Shown here: positions 28,549-37,862 of the stretch, in pieces | How positions within the stretch are numbered: position 1 is the stretch's first letter | Layout: each line of letters begins with the position of its first letter | Origin: Burkholderiaceae bacterium | Lineage (GTDB): Bacteria > Pseudomonadota > Gammaproteobacteria > Burkholderiales > Burkholderiaceae_E | Direction of reading: 5' to 3' | NCBI GenBank assembly: GCA_027493945.1 | Contig: JAOSJU010000002.1 | Span: forward strand, 62,001 to 126,000 | Length of the DNA stretch: 64,000 nt | Notes under the pieces: generated by a model | Seen by the model: only the letters and a program-made list of their open reading frames with translations | Databases searched by the model: none | What the model was told of the DNA's origin: nothing | Position numbers and translations under genes: made by a program

Positions 28549-29799
28549 ATGCTGATCAATCTTCTTGCGCTTCGCGAAAACGTCTACAAATGCGTCGGGT
28601 GTGGAGTCTGTCGCGGCATCTGGGAACGCGACGAAGAGGCGATGTGCCCGATTTTCGCCACCCGGATCGGGTTCGAGAGCGGCATGCCACGCGGCATGGT
28701 CACCGTGGCCCAGGATCTTCTGGAGGGTCACGTCAACCTCTCGCGTGCGATGGCCAATGCGTTCTACCGCTGCACGGATTGCGGGGCATGCGCAACGAAC
28801 TGCAATGCACTTTCGCGAACCGGCGAGCATATTATCGACGTACCGCGGGTTGCACGTGCGCTCCGTGCCGATCTGGTCGAGAGTTCGCTGGCGCCCCCTG
28901 CAGCCCGCGATGTCTTCAAGGCGCTCATCGCCACCGGTAACGCGTTCGGGCAGCCACCGGAACGGCGCGGCGACTGGGCTCGAAAATCGGGAGTCGAGCA
29001 GTTCGGACCTGGGCATGAGTTCCTGCTGTATGTCGGCGACGTCGGATCGTACGACGAAAGAGGTCAGGCGATGGCGCGCTCGGTCGCGCGACTGCTGCGC
29101 GCCGCAGGCATCTCCTTCGGCATCCTCGGCGAGCGCGAAGTCAGCGACGGCAACGACGTGAAGGCAATGGGTGAACTGGCATTGTTCGAGCATCTGGCCA
29201 AGACCAATATCGACGCCTTTCTCGACGCCGGCGTGCGCAAGATAATCTGCCTGGATCCTCACAGCTACAACTGCTTCACCAACGACTATCCTTCGCTTGG
29301 CGGAAAGTTCGATGTCTGGCACTACACGCAGCTCACGAAGGATCTCGCCCTCAGGGTCGGCCGGCGCGATTCGGTCGATCCTGCGCGGGATGCGACAGGC
29401 GTAGCCCCACGCTCGCAAACCTCGCGGGTCGCCTATCACGACCCGTGCTACCTCGGCCGGAAGAACGGCGAGTTCGAGGCGCCGAGGCGAAGCCTGTCGG
29501 CTGCAGGCGCGGACCTGGTCGAGATGCCGAGAAGTCGCCGGAATTCGTTCTGTTGCGGCGGAGGATCTGGAAACTTCTACACCGACTTGCTCGGCGGCGG
29601 CGTGAACAGTGCAGCCCGCGTCAGGGTTCGCGAGGCCGCCGCAACAGGCGCGGAGATCATTGCTGTGGCCTGCCCGATGTGCTCGAAGATGCTCGACGAT
29701 GCCGTCAAGAGCGAAAACCTCGACGGGCGCCTGAAGGTGACGGATATCGCACAGTTCATCCTGGCTGAATCGGAACATGAGCCGCGTCATGCCCATTGA
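28549..29799 (+). CDS. (Fe-S)-binding/CCG-domain protein (GlcF/HdrD-like), module B
   Basis: CVGCGVCRGIWERDEEAMCP, CTDCGACATNCNA, YHDPCYLGRKNGEFEAPRRSL, FCCGGGSGNFY; paralogous to 22961-24187. Confidence 0.87.
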   Translation: MLINLLALRENVYKCVGCGVCRGIWERDEEAMCPIFATRIGFESGMPRGMVTVAQDLLEGHVNLSRAMANAFYRCTDCGACATNCNALSRTGEHIIDVPRVARALRADLVESSLAPPAARDVFKALIATGNAFGQPPERRGDWARKSGVEQFGPGHEFLLYVGDVGSYDERGQAMARSVARLLRAAGISFGILGEREVSDGNDVKAMGELALFEHLAKTNIDAFLDAGVRKIICLDPHSYNCFTNDYPSLGGKFDVWHYTQLTKDLALRVGRRDSVDPARDATGVAPRSQTSRVAYHDPCYLGRKNGEFEAPRRSLSAAGADLVEMPRSRRNSFCCGGGSGNFYTDLLGGGVNSAARVRVREAAATGAEIIAVACPMCSKMLDDAVKSENLDGRLKVTDIAQFILAESEHEPRHAH

Positions 29800-29862
29800 G
29801 CCGGGGTTCGATACTGGTTATCGCGACAACGGCGTCCAGCCCCTCACCAGTTGTGCCCGGTC

Positions 29863-30741
29863 ATGACGAAGATTGTCGACATCGCAATCAACGGCCTCGT
29901 TTTTGGCGGCGTGTACGCGATTCTCAGCGTCGGATTCGCATTGATCTTCGGCGTGACGCGGATTCTCAACATGGCGCATACGGCGCTATACATGCTCGCG
30001 GCCTTCCTGATCCTCGCCGGAATTTCCGCCTTCCAGTTACCGCTCCTGCTGTCCATCATCGGAGCGATCATCGTCACCACCGCGTTCGGCATGCTCGTCT
30101 TCAAGCTCCTGTACGACAGAGTGAAGGAACACCAGAACGCGGTGATGATCATCTCGGTTGCCGTGGCCCTCATTCTCCAGGAAGTGCTGCTCCTGACGGT
30201 CGGCGGCCACTATCGAGGAATTCCGCCCTTCAGCAAGGGATTCGTCACCCTGTTCGGCTCCGGGGTGACACACCAGCATCTGATCGCGATCCTGATGTGC
30301 GGGGTGGTGCTGCTGAGCCTCTGGCTGCTGCTGACGCGCACATCGTTGGGGCAAGCCATTCGTGCCGTCGCCCAGGACCGGGAAGTGGCGACGCTGATGG
30401 GCATCGACATCAGCAGGATCCTGCTCGTCGTTATGGGGATCTCGACGGCTCTCGCAGCGCTGGCCGCCGCGGTGGTCGCCCCGATCCAGGTTCTCAGCCC
30501 CTTGATGTGGGTTCAGCCACTCACCATTGTGCTCGCGGCGGTGGTCATCGGTGGGCTCGGAAGTATCGGCGGAAGTGTCATCGGCGCCTTCGTCCTGGGT
30601 TACACCGAGGCGATCGTGGTGAATCTGTTGCCAAGCGGCGGCTACCTGGCCGCACCGGCCGCCATGCTGATTCTGATCGTCGTACTGCTCATCCGGCCCG
30701 AAGGGTTGCGTGGTGTCGTGTTCGAAGAGGAGCGCATTTGA
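29863..30741 (+). CDS. livH: Branched-chain amino acid-type ABC transporter permease LivH
   Basis: IAINGLVFGGVYAILSVGFALIFGVTRILNMAHTALYML, LLTRTSLGQAIRAVAQDREVATLMGID. Confidence 0.9.
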   Translation: MTKIVDIAINGLVFGGVYAILSVGFALIFGVTRILNMAHTALYMLAAFLILAGISAFQLPLLLSIIGAIIVTTAFGMLVFKLLYDRVKEHQNAVMIISVAVALILQEVLLLTVGGHYRGIPPFSKGFVTLFGSGVTHQHLIAILMCGVVLLSLWLLLTRTSLGQAIRAVAQDREVATLMGIDISRILLVVMGISTALAALAAAVVAPIQVLSPLMWVQPLTIVLAAVVIGGLGSIGGSVIGAFVLGYTEAIVVNLLPSGGYLAAPAAMLILIVVLLIRPEGLRGVVFEEERI

Positions 30742-31837
30742 TGAAGGGTAACCTGGCGCTCCTCGTCTCCTGGATCCGCGGCGAGGTCATCGACATACCA
30801 GGCCGCGTCATCGCGGTACTGTTCCTTGGGGTACTCCTGCTCGTGCCGTTCGTGGCGCCGAATCCGTACTACCTCCGGATCATCGCACTCGCGGCGATCT
30901 TCGCGATCTACGCCGCCAGTTGGGACGTGCTCTCCGGCGTGACGGGCCAACTCAACCTGGGCCACGGGTTGTTCTTCGGCGTGGCCGCCTACTTGGCCGC
31001 GCTCATGAACCTTCATGCCGACATCGGGCCCTGGCTCGGCATTCCGCTCGGCGCACTCGGTGCGATGGTCATCGGGGTCACTGTCGGATTGCCGGCGCTC
31101 AGGTTGCGCGGCATCTACCGGCGCTCGTGACGCTGGCTTTCCCTGTCATCGCAAGCGCGCTCGTGTTCGTGTTCCCGAACTTCACCGGCGGCGAGGTCGG
31201 ATTGTCCGGTGTCCGCTCGCTGGCCGAATCCCGGGTGACCGCATACTATGTCGTGATTGCAGTGTTCGTCGCTTCGGTTCTCGTCATGTGGAAGCTCGCC
31301 GACCCGAAGAGCAAGATCATCCGGATCGGCGTCATCCTGCACGCGATACGTCAGGATGAAATCACCGCCCGGGCATCCGGGATCAACAGCGTCCGGTACA
31401 AACTCCTCGCGTTCGCTGTCAGTGGTTTCTTCGCCGGAATCGCCGGCGGACTGTACGTGCACTTCATCCGGGTTGCGGGCCCCGGCATGTTCGATCTCTT
31501 CTTTTCGTTCCAGGTCGTGCTCTGGAGCATCTTCGGCGGAATCGGGACGATCTATGGCGCCGTCGCCGGTGTCTTCATCCTGTATCCGACGATCGAATTC
31601 CTGAGTCTGGCGGAGCAGGCGGAACCCTACAAGATCATTGCATTCGGCAGTGTGCTGATTCTGACCCTGCTGTTCATGCCGGAGGGCCTCGCTGTCTGGG
31701 TCATCGACAGAATCGAAACGAAGTGCCTGCGCTGCAAGGTCGTCAACTTCTCGGCCCGCAAGCACTGCAGGGCGTGCGGGGCCCCTCTGGTTCGTGAACT
31801 GGACCCGGCCGATGCCGATCCCGCCAGGCCTGCGTGA
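30741..31837 (+). CDS. livM: Branched-chain amino acid-type ABC transporter permease LivM, frameshifted near 31120, with C-terminal CxxC...CxxC tail
   Basis: SWDVLSGVTGQLNLGHGLFFGVAAYLAAL...LPALRLRGIY then ALVTLAFPVIAS in another frame; expected tacctggcg reads taccggcg. Confidence 0.9.
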
Positions 31838-31894
31838 CCAAGGGCAATGCAGGTGAGCGCACGAACAGGAACTTGCGAGCAATTAGGAGACGGT

Positions 31895-33602
31895 ATGGGA
31901 GACAACACGAACGATCCAGACATTGCTAGCGAGCGTTCGCGCGCCTCGGTCGTCGAGGGGCTGGGGATTTCCTTTCCCGTTACGACGATCGGCGATCTCT
32001 TCGACACCGTGGCGGGAAAGTGGGCGAATCGAACCGCGATCGTCTTCTATGGTCGCAAGTTCTCGTTCCGGGAGTTACGCGAGAAAGTCGACAAGTTGGC
32101 TGGCGCCCTCATGGGACTGGGCGTTCGCAAAGGCGACAGAATCGCAATGATGTTGCTGAACTCGCCCGAATACGCGATCACGTTCTTTGCGGCAGCGAAG
32201 ATCGGTGCGGTGGTGACACCGATCAGCCCGGTGTACGTTTCCTCGGAGGTCAAGCACCAACTCGAGGACAGTGGTGCCGGGGTTGTCGTATGCATGGACA
32301 TGCTCTACGAGACGATCGAGAAGTCGGGGGTTTTGGTCGACGAGGTGATCCTCGTCGATGTCACCGAATCCCTGCCGCTCACACGCAAGCTCTTCGGCAA
32401 GAGCATCCTGCGGAACGTCTACACGGACAAGGCGAAAAATCAGTCCGGCCACCACAACAACCGACGCATTCACCGGATCGGTGAACTCATCTCGAGGTCG
32501 GATGCCACGCCGCCACGGGTCGACATCGATCCTGAACGTGACCTCATCGCCTTGCCGTACACAGGCGGAACGACCGGCGCTCCCAAGGGTGTCCAGATCA
32601 CGCATCACAACGTCGTGGCGAACCTTCTTCAGTTGAATGCGTCGCTGCCGTGTCTCGAGGAGGGCAAGGAAACCAGCGTCTCGTACATGCCCTTCTACCA
32701 TGCCGCGGGGCAGAGCCTGAGCCTGATCCTGTGCACGCTGAACGGCTACACACAGGTTGTTCTCACCACCCCTGACCTGGACGAAATCGTGCAAGCGATC
32801 ATCCGATACGGTGCCACGTTCTTCGTCGGCGCGCCGGCAATCTACGAATCCCTGAAGGACTTCGAGAAATCGGGACGGATCGACTGGCGACGTCTCAAGG
32901 TCCTCATCTGCGGCGCCGATGCGCTTCACGAGCACACGGCCAACGAATGGAAGACTCGCTGGGGCGTGACCCTGACCGAGGGATACGGGATGACCGAAAC
33001 GACCGGCGGCACGCACATGAATCCACTTGGGGCGCAGCGTGTCGGCTCCGTCGGGAAGCCGATGGCGGGCGTGTCGGCCGTCCTTCTGGATCCAGACGTC
33101 GATGCATACGCGGCACCCGGCGAGAAAGGCGAGATCGGGGTACGGGGGCCCGCAGGTCGGACTCGGGTACTGGAAGCGTCCGGAAGCCACCCGGGAATGC
33201 CAGGCGGTGATCGAGGGCATCACCTGGTGGCGAACAGGCGATATCGCCCGGGTCGACGACGACGGATACTTCTACTTCTACGAGAGAAAGCGCGACCTGA
33301 TCAAGTACAAGGGCCTGCGGGTGTTTGCGCGCGAGGTCGAAGAGGTATTGATGGCGCACCCGATGATCAAGAGTGTCGGGGTGGTCGGCGTGCCTGACCA
33401 GAAGGTCGGCGAGAACGTCAAGGCGGTGATCGTCCTCGAGACCGACGCGCACGGACTCCTGACCGAGGGGCAGATCCTCGAGTTCTGCGAGGACAAGCTG
33501 GCTCACTACAAAATTCCGAGGATCATCGAGTTCGTCGGGGAAATCCCCAGAACGGACATCGGCAAGGTCTCTCGTCGAGAGATCCGTGAGGAGACCCAGT
33601 GA
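31895..33602 (+). CDS. AMP-dependent acyl-CoA synthetase/ligase, frameshifted near 33150
   Basis: LPYTGGTTGAPKGVQITHHN, LTEGYGMTETTGG, GDIARVDDDGYFYFYERKRDLIKYKGLRV; one extra C in cgggggcccgcag. Confidence 0.9.
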
Positions 33603-34378
33603 TGCACGAACCCCTCTTGGTCGTCCGGAACTTGACCAAGGCATACGGCGGGATCCTTCCGGCCAACAACCTGAACTTCGAGATCCATCACGACGAGATC
33701 GTCGGGATCATCGGGCCGAACGGCGCCGGGAAGTCGACGCTGATGCGGCTCATTGCCGGTGTCCTCAGGCCGACCTCCGGACAGATCCTCTTCAAAGGCA
33801 CCGACATTACGGGGCAGGAGATCTCCAAGACGGTCAACATGGGGCTCGCCTCCACGTTCCAGATCGTGCGACCGTTCCGGCACCTTCCGGTGATCGCCAA
33901 CGTCATGGTCGGATGCCTGTCACCTCGATCGAAGCGGAAGGGCGAATGGGTGAAGACGGTCGAGCAGCGCGCGGCCAATGCCCTCGAATTCTGCGGCATC
34001 GCCGATCTTGCGAAGGAATCAGCCTCGGTGCTGTCGCACGGCGACCTCAAGCGACTCGAGCTCGCACGGGCGATCGCGACCGAACCCGATCTGCTTCTGC
34101 TCGACGAACCCCTGGGCGGCCTGAATCCGACCGAAGCAAGACTGGTCGCGCGCTCGCTCAAGCGACTTCACAAGGGAGGCCGGTTCGGTCGTCTCCATAG
34201 CGAAGGACCGGCGATGATGATCGTCGAGCACAAGCTTTCCGAACTGATGTCGATCGTCGACAGGGTGATCGTCATCAACCTCGGCAAGATCATCGCGATC
34301 GGGTCGCCGGAAGAGATCGTCAAGAACGATGCCGTAATCGAAGCCTATCTCGGAAGGGACAACAGCCTTGCAGCTTAA
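33602..34378 (+). CDS. livG: ABC transporter ATP-binding protein LivG
   Basis: IIGPNGAGKSTLMRLIAGVLRPTSG, LSHGDLKRLELARAIATEPDLLLLDEPLGGLNPTE. Confidence 0.9.
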   Translation: MHEPLLVVRNLTKAYGGILPANNLNFEIHHDEIVGIIGPNGAGKSTLMRLIAGVLRPTSGQILFKGTDITGQEISKTVNMGLASTFQIVRPFRHLPVIANVMVGCLSPRSKRKGEWVKTVEQRAANALEFCGIADLAKESASVLSHGDLKRLELARAIATEPDLLLLDEPLGGLNPTEARLVARSLKRLHKGGRFGRLHSEGPAMMIVEHKLSELMSIVDRVIVINLGKIIAIGSPEEIVKNDAVIEAYLGRDNSLAA

Positions 34379-35117
34379 AGTTCAGGGCCTGTCGGTTCGT
34401 TACGACCAGGCGACGGTCCTCAACAACGCCGCGCTCGAGGTCGGCAAGGGCGAGGTCGTCGGCATTATCGGTCCGAACGGTGCCGGGAAGACAACCCTGC
34501 TCCGGGCGATCGTCGGTCTGGTTGGCTGGGAGCGTGAGTCGCTCAAGGGAACTGTCGGCGGGAAAATCACTCTGCGCGGGAGCGTGCTCCTGAATGGGGA
34601 GGAGATCTCGCATCTACCTCCGAACGAGATCGTGCGTCGCGGGCTCGTGCTCTGCCCCGAGCGCGGGCGTCCCTTCAGGGAGATGACCGTCCGGGAGAAC
34701 CTCGAGGTCGGGGCCTACCTGGCTAGGAGCAAGGCGGTGGTCGAGGAGCGGCTCGCGCGCGTCTTCGAGCTCTTTCCGATCCTCGAGGAACGCCAGAACC
34801 AGATCTCCGGGATCCTCTCAGGTGGCGAACGGACGATGCTGGCAATCAGCAGATCATTGATGTCGGATGTGCAGCTGCTCGTGATCGACGAGCCGTCGGT
34901 AGGGCTTGCGCCGCTCGTCAAGGATCTTCTTTGCGAGCGGATCAAGGATATCCATCGAATGGGGATCACGGTCCCGGTCACCGAGCAGGACATCGGTTTT
35001 GCGTTCAAGCTGATCCAGCGAAGCTACGTGCTTTCGCAGGGCCAGATGATCGCGTCGGGTACTCCGGAAGCGTTACTGTCCGACGACATGATTCGGAAGA
35101 CGTATCTGGGGTTGTAA
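34368..35117 (+). CDS. livF: ABC transporter ATP-binding protein LivF
   Basis: IIGPNGAGKTTLLRAIVGL, LSGGERTMLAISRSLMSDVQLLVIDEPSVGLAPLVKD; TTG start. Confidence 0.9.
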   Translation: MQLKVQGLSVRYDQATVLNNAALEVGKGEVVGIIGPNGAGKTTLLRAIVGLVGWERESLKGTVGGKITLRGSVLLNGEEISHLPPNEIVRRGLVLCPERGRPFREMTVRENLEVGAYLARSKAVVEERLARVFELFPILEERQNQISGILSGGERTMLAISRSLMSDVQLLVIDEPSVGLAPLVKDLLCERIKDIHRMGITVPVTEQDIGFAFKLIQRSYVLSQGQMIASGTPEALLSDDMIRKTYLGL

Positions 35118-35149
35118 GTCAGTCAACGACACAGAGAGGAGACTCCGGT

Positions 35150-36460
35150 ATGAGCTGGAAGATCAGTCGACGCCGTCTGATGGGATACGCGGCCGCAACG
35201 GCAGCTGGCATCGGTGGGGCACATGGCCCGGCACGCGCGGCCGGCAAGCCCATCAGGATCGGGATCGTGGGGCCCATGAAATACGTGCAGGGCGAGCACT
35301 CCTGGTACGGCGCGGAGATCGCCGCCGAAGAGATCAATGCGGGCGGCGGCATCAACGTCAATGGCACGAAGCACCCGATCGAGCTCGTTCGGGTGGATAC
35401 GAACGAGATCCTCAGCACCGTGGACGCGACGTCGGCGGTCGAGCGTGCCATCACGATCTCCAAGGTGAACTTCCTCGTCGGGGGGGCAAGTTCCTCGGCA
35501 ATCATGGCGATGCAGGAGGTCGCCATGGACTACAAGACCATCTTTCTGCTCGGAGGATCCGGCTCTCATCCCGAGATCACCGCGCGAGTGGGCCGGAACT
35601 ACGCACGATACAAGTATTTCTTCCGCCCATCGCCGATATCGGCCACTTATATCGTCGACATGGTCGTGGAGAGCGCGTTGGAGCTCGGCCGCATCATCAG
35701 GCGGGACCTCGGCATCGCGCGGCCGAAAGTGGCCTTGCTTTTCGAAGAGGCGAAATGGCTCGATTCCCAGATCCCCGCCTACCAGAAGATATTCCCCGAA
35801 AAGGGGATGGATGTGGTCGGTCTCTGGAGAATGTCGATCAAGGACCTTGACGTGTCCGCCCAGCTCGGTGCGATCCGCGCTGCAGGCGCGCAGATCCTGA
35901 TCCCGATGACGTCCGGACCCGTGGCGATTCCGGTCTACAGGCAGATCGGCGAGCTCCAGATCCCGGTCGCCGTAACAGGCGTCAACGTCGAGGCGGAGGG
36001 CGCGAAATTCTGGGAAGCAACCGGAGGATCGGCAGCGTACCTCGGCGTGACCCTGACATCGTCGTCGGCGCCGTTCTCGAAGCGCACCGTACCTTTCGTC
36101 GAAAAATTCAGGAAGAAGCACGGCGTAAATCCGATCCTGACCGCCGCGGGCAGCTACAACGCGATCCTGCCGCTTGCCGAAGCCATCGAGCGTGCAAAGA
36201 CGATCGAGGCGGACGCCGTCGTGCCGGAACTCGAGAAGACGGACTTCGACGGCACCTCAGGCCGACTCGTGTTTGACAAGAACCACGACGTGCGATACGG
36301 GTCGGGCTACTCTGGCGCATCGGCAGGACAATGGTTGCCGCCGAACGGCGAGTCGGTCATATGGTGGGCGACGAAACGATCGGACGGTAGCGCTGTGCCG
36401 GGCTTGGTCGAATACAAGTTGCCGCCTTGGATGGTCACCCATTGGAAGAAGGCCGGCTAG
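35150..36460 (+). CDS. livK: ABC transporter substrate-binding protein (LivK-like) with Tat-type signal
   Basis: MSWKISRRRLMGYAAATAAGIGGAHGPARAA; IRIGIVGPMKYVQGEHSWYGAEIAAEEINAGGGINVNG. Confidence 0.88.
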   Translation: MSWKISRRRLMGYAAATAAGIGGAHGPARAAGKPIRIGIVGPMKYVQGEHSWYGAEIAAEEINAGGGINVNGTKHPIELVRVDTNEILSTVDATSAVERAITISKVNFLVGGASSSAIMAMQEVAMDYKTIFLLGGSGSHPEITARVGRNYARYKYFFRPSPISATYIVDMVVESALELGRIIRRDLGIARPKVALLFEEAKWLDSQIPAYQKIFPEKGMDVVGLWRMSIKDLDVSAQLGAIRAAGAQILIPMTSGPVAIPVYRQIGELQIPVAVTGVNVEAEGAKFWEATGGSAAYLGVTLTSSSAPFSKRTVPFVEKFRKKHGVNPILTAAGSYNAILPLAEAIERAKTIEADAVVPELEKTDFDGTSGRLVFDKNHDVRYGSGYSGASAGQWLPPNGESVIWWATKRSDGSAVPGLVEYKLPPWMVTHWKKAG

Positions 36461-36466
36461 CCGTGC

Positions 36467-36496
36467 TCGATCACGGAGCGTGAACCCCGTGATCGA
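36467..36496. other. Inverted repeat tcgatcacgg-N10-ccgtgatcga after livK
   Basis: Perfect 10-bp arms read directly; no T-tract follows. Confidence 0.7.
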
Positions 36497-36610
36497 ACAT
36501 CCGGAGGACGATGTGGCGTAGTGCACGACACCTGTATTCCATTAGAAGAATATGCACCTGCGCATGGCTCGGTGCTTGATCTCGACAATTGAGGCTCATC
36601 CGGAGAGGAA

Positions 36611-37495
36611 ATGAAATATCGGTCCGTATTTCGGCCAGGTCTGTTCGAGAACAACGTTTTTGTCGTGACAGGCGGCGGAAGCGGCATCGGACGCTGCATC
36701 GCACACGAACTCGCTTCGCTTGGGGCTCGAATCGCACTTATTGGCAGAACCCGGGAGAAGCTCGAGCGCGTGCGCGAGGAACTCGGCGCCGACGACCGCC
36801 TTGTCATGACGCACGCCTGCGACCTGCGCAACGAGGAGGCCGTCGTCGCCGCTGTCTCGGCCGTGCTCCGATGGGCAGGAAGGATCAATGGCCCGGTGAA
36901 CAACGCGGGCGGGCAGTTTCCTTCTGAGCTGAAGAACCTCAGTCTGAACGGCTGGAACGCGGTGATCGCCAACAACATGACCGCAACGTTTCTCATGTCG
37001 CGGGAAGGATACCGACAGTGGATGTGTGAGCACGGCGGTTCAATCGTGAACATCGGAGCGGACTGGGAACTCGGGATGCCAGGGATGGGCCACAACGGAG
37101 CGGCTCGCGCTGGGCAATGCAACTTCACGATGACGGCCTCGGTCGAATGGGCACATGCCGGGGTCCGTGTGAACCATGTCGTTCCCGGCTTCATCGCGTC
37201 GTCGGGCCTCGACACGTACCCCGAGCACGCACATGAAGTGCTACGAAATGTCCGAAGTCACGTACCTTTGAAGCGGCACGGAAACGAATCCGAGGTATCG
37301 GCTGCAGTTGCTTTCTTGCTGTCCGAGGCTGCCAGCTACATTACCGGCGCCAGCATCCGCATCGATGGCGGGCTTCACAACAACAGCCGCTCCTCCTTCT
37401 ACGAGGTACCGGATCATTCGCGATCGATCCCGTATTCCGGCTTCCCTTTGTATCGTCCCCCAAGCGTGCTCGCATCGGATCATTCGGCTGGATGA
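36611..37495 (+). CDS. SDR family protein resembling trans-2-enoyl-CoA reductase (PECR)/citronellal dehydrogenase-like SDRs
   Basis: VVTGGGSGIGRCIAHELA, NNAGGQFPSELKNLSLNGWNAV, WMCEHGGSIVNI, GHNGAARAGQCNFTMTASVEW. Confidence 0.8.
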   Translation: MKYRSVFRPGLFENNVFVVTGGGSGIGRCIAHELASLGARIALIGRTREKLERVREELGADDRLVMTHACDLRNEEAVVAAVSAVLRWAGRINGPVNNAGGQFPSELKNLSLNGWNAVIANNMTATFLMSREGYRQWMCEHGGSIVNIGADWELGMPGMGHNGAARAGQCNFTMTASVEWAHAGVRVNHVVPGFIASSGLDTYPEHAHEVLRNVRSHVPLKRHGNESEVSAAVAFLLSEAASYITGASIRIDGGLHNNSRSSFYEVPDHSRSIPYSGFPLYRPPSVLASDHSAG

Positions 37496-37606
37496 TGGCC
37501 ATGCCGGGATGGGTAATGGAGCGACATCTCCAGGCACAATGAAGTACTGAAACGCAGCGAATTGGGTGCGCCGCTCAACAAAGGGCACAATGAATCGTCT
37601 TGAACG

Positions 37607-37862
37607 GGGCCTCACCGGCGACGGCGGCGCCAGCCACTTCCTCGCGACCCGCCTGCCCTACCCGCTCGCCTACGAATTGCTGGCCAGCGGCCAGCCGATC
37701 GGCGCGCCGCGCCTGCACGCGCTGGGGCTGGTGAACGCACTGGCGGCACACGAGCGCGACAACTTCGTCGCGGCGCTGTTTCACGACGACGGCGGCGAAG
37801 GCATCGAGGCCTTCCTCGCCCGGCGCCCGCCGCGCTTCGAACGCGACGCGGGCGGCCGCTGA
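37607..37862 (+). pseudogene. 5'-truncated, internally deleted remnant of the enoyl-CoA hydratase gene (parent 19034-19415)
   Basis: LTGDGGASHFLATRLPYPLAYELLASGQPIGAPRLHALGLVNALAAHERDNFVAALFHDDGGEGIEAFLARRPPRFERDAGGR. Confidence 0.92.

Larger units (their letters stand above)
19424..37750. other. Accessory genomic (catabolic) island inserted after enoyl-CoA hydratase gene
   Basis: Bounded by direct repeats of the hydratase 3' end; interior visibly less GC-rich with different codon usage; no integrase or transposase seen. Confidence 0.75.

Noticed and set aside
19424-37750. Prophage, ICE, transposon or CRISPR/defence island
   Set aside because: No integrase, transposase, conjugation, phage structural, Cas or toxin-antitoxin signatures and no spaced direct-repeat array were seen; contents are metabolic.
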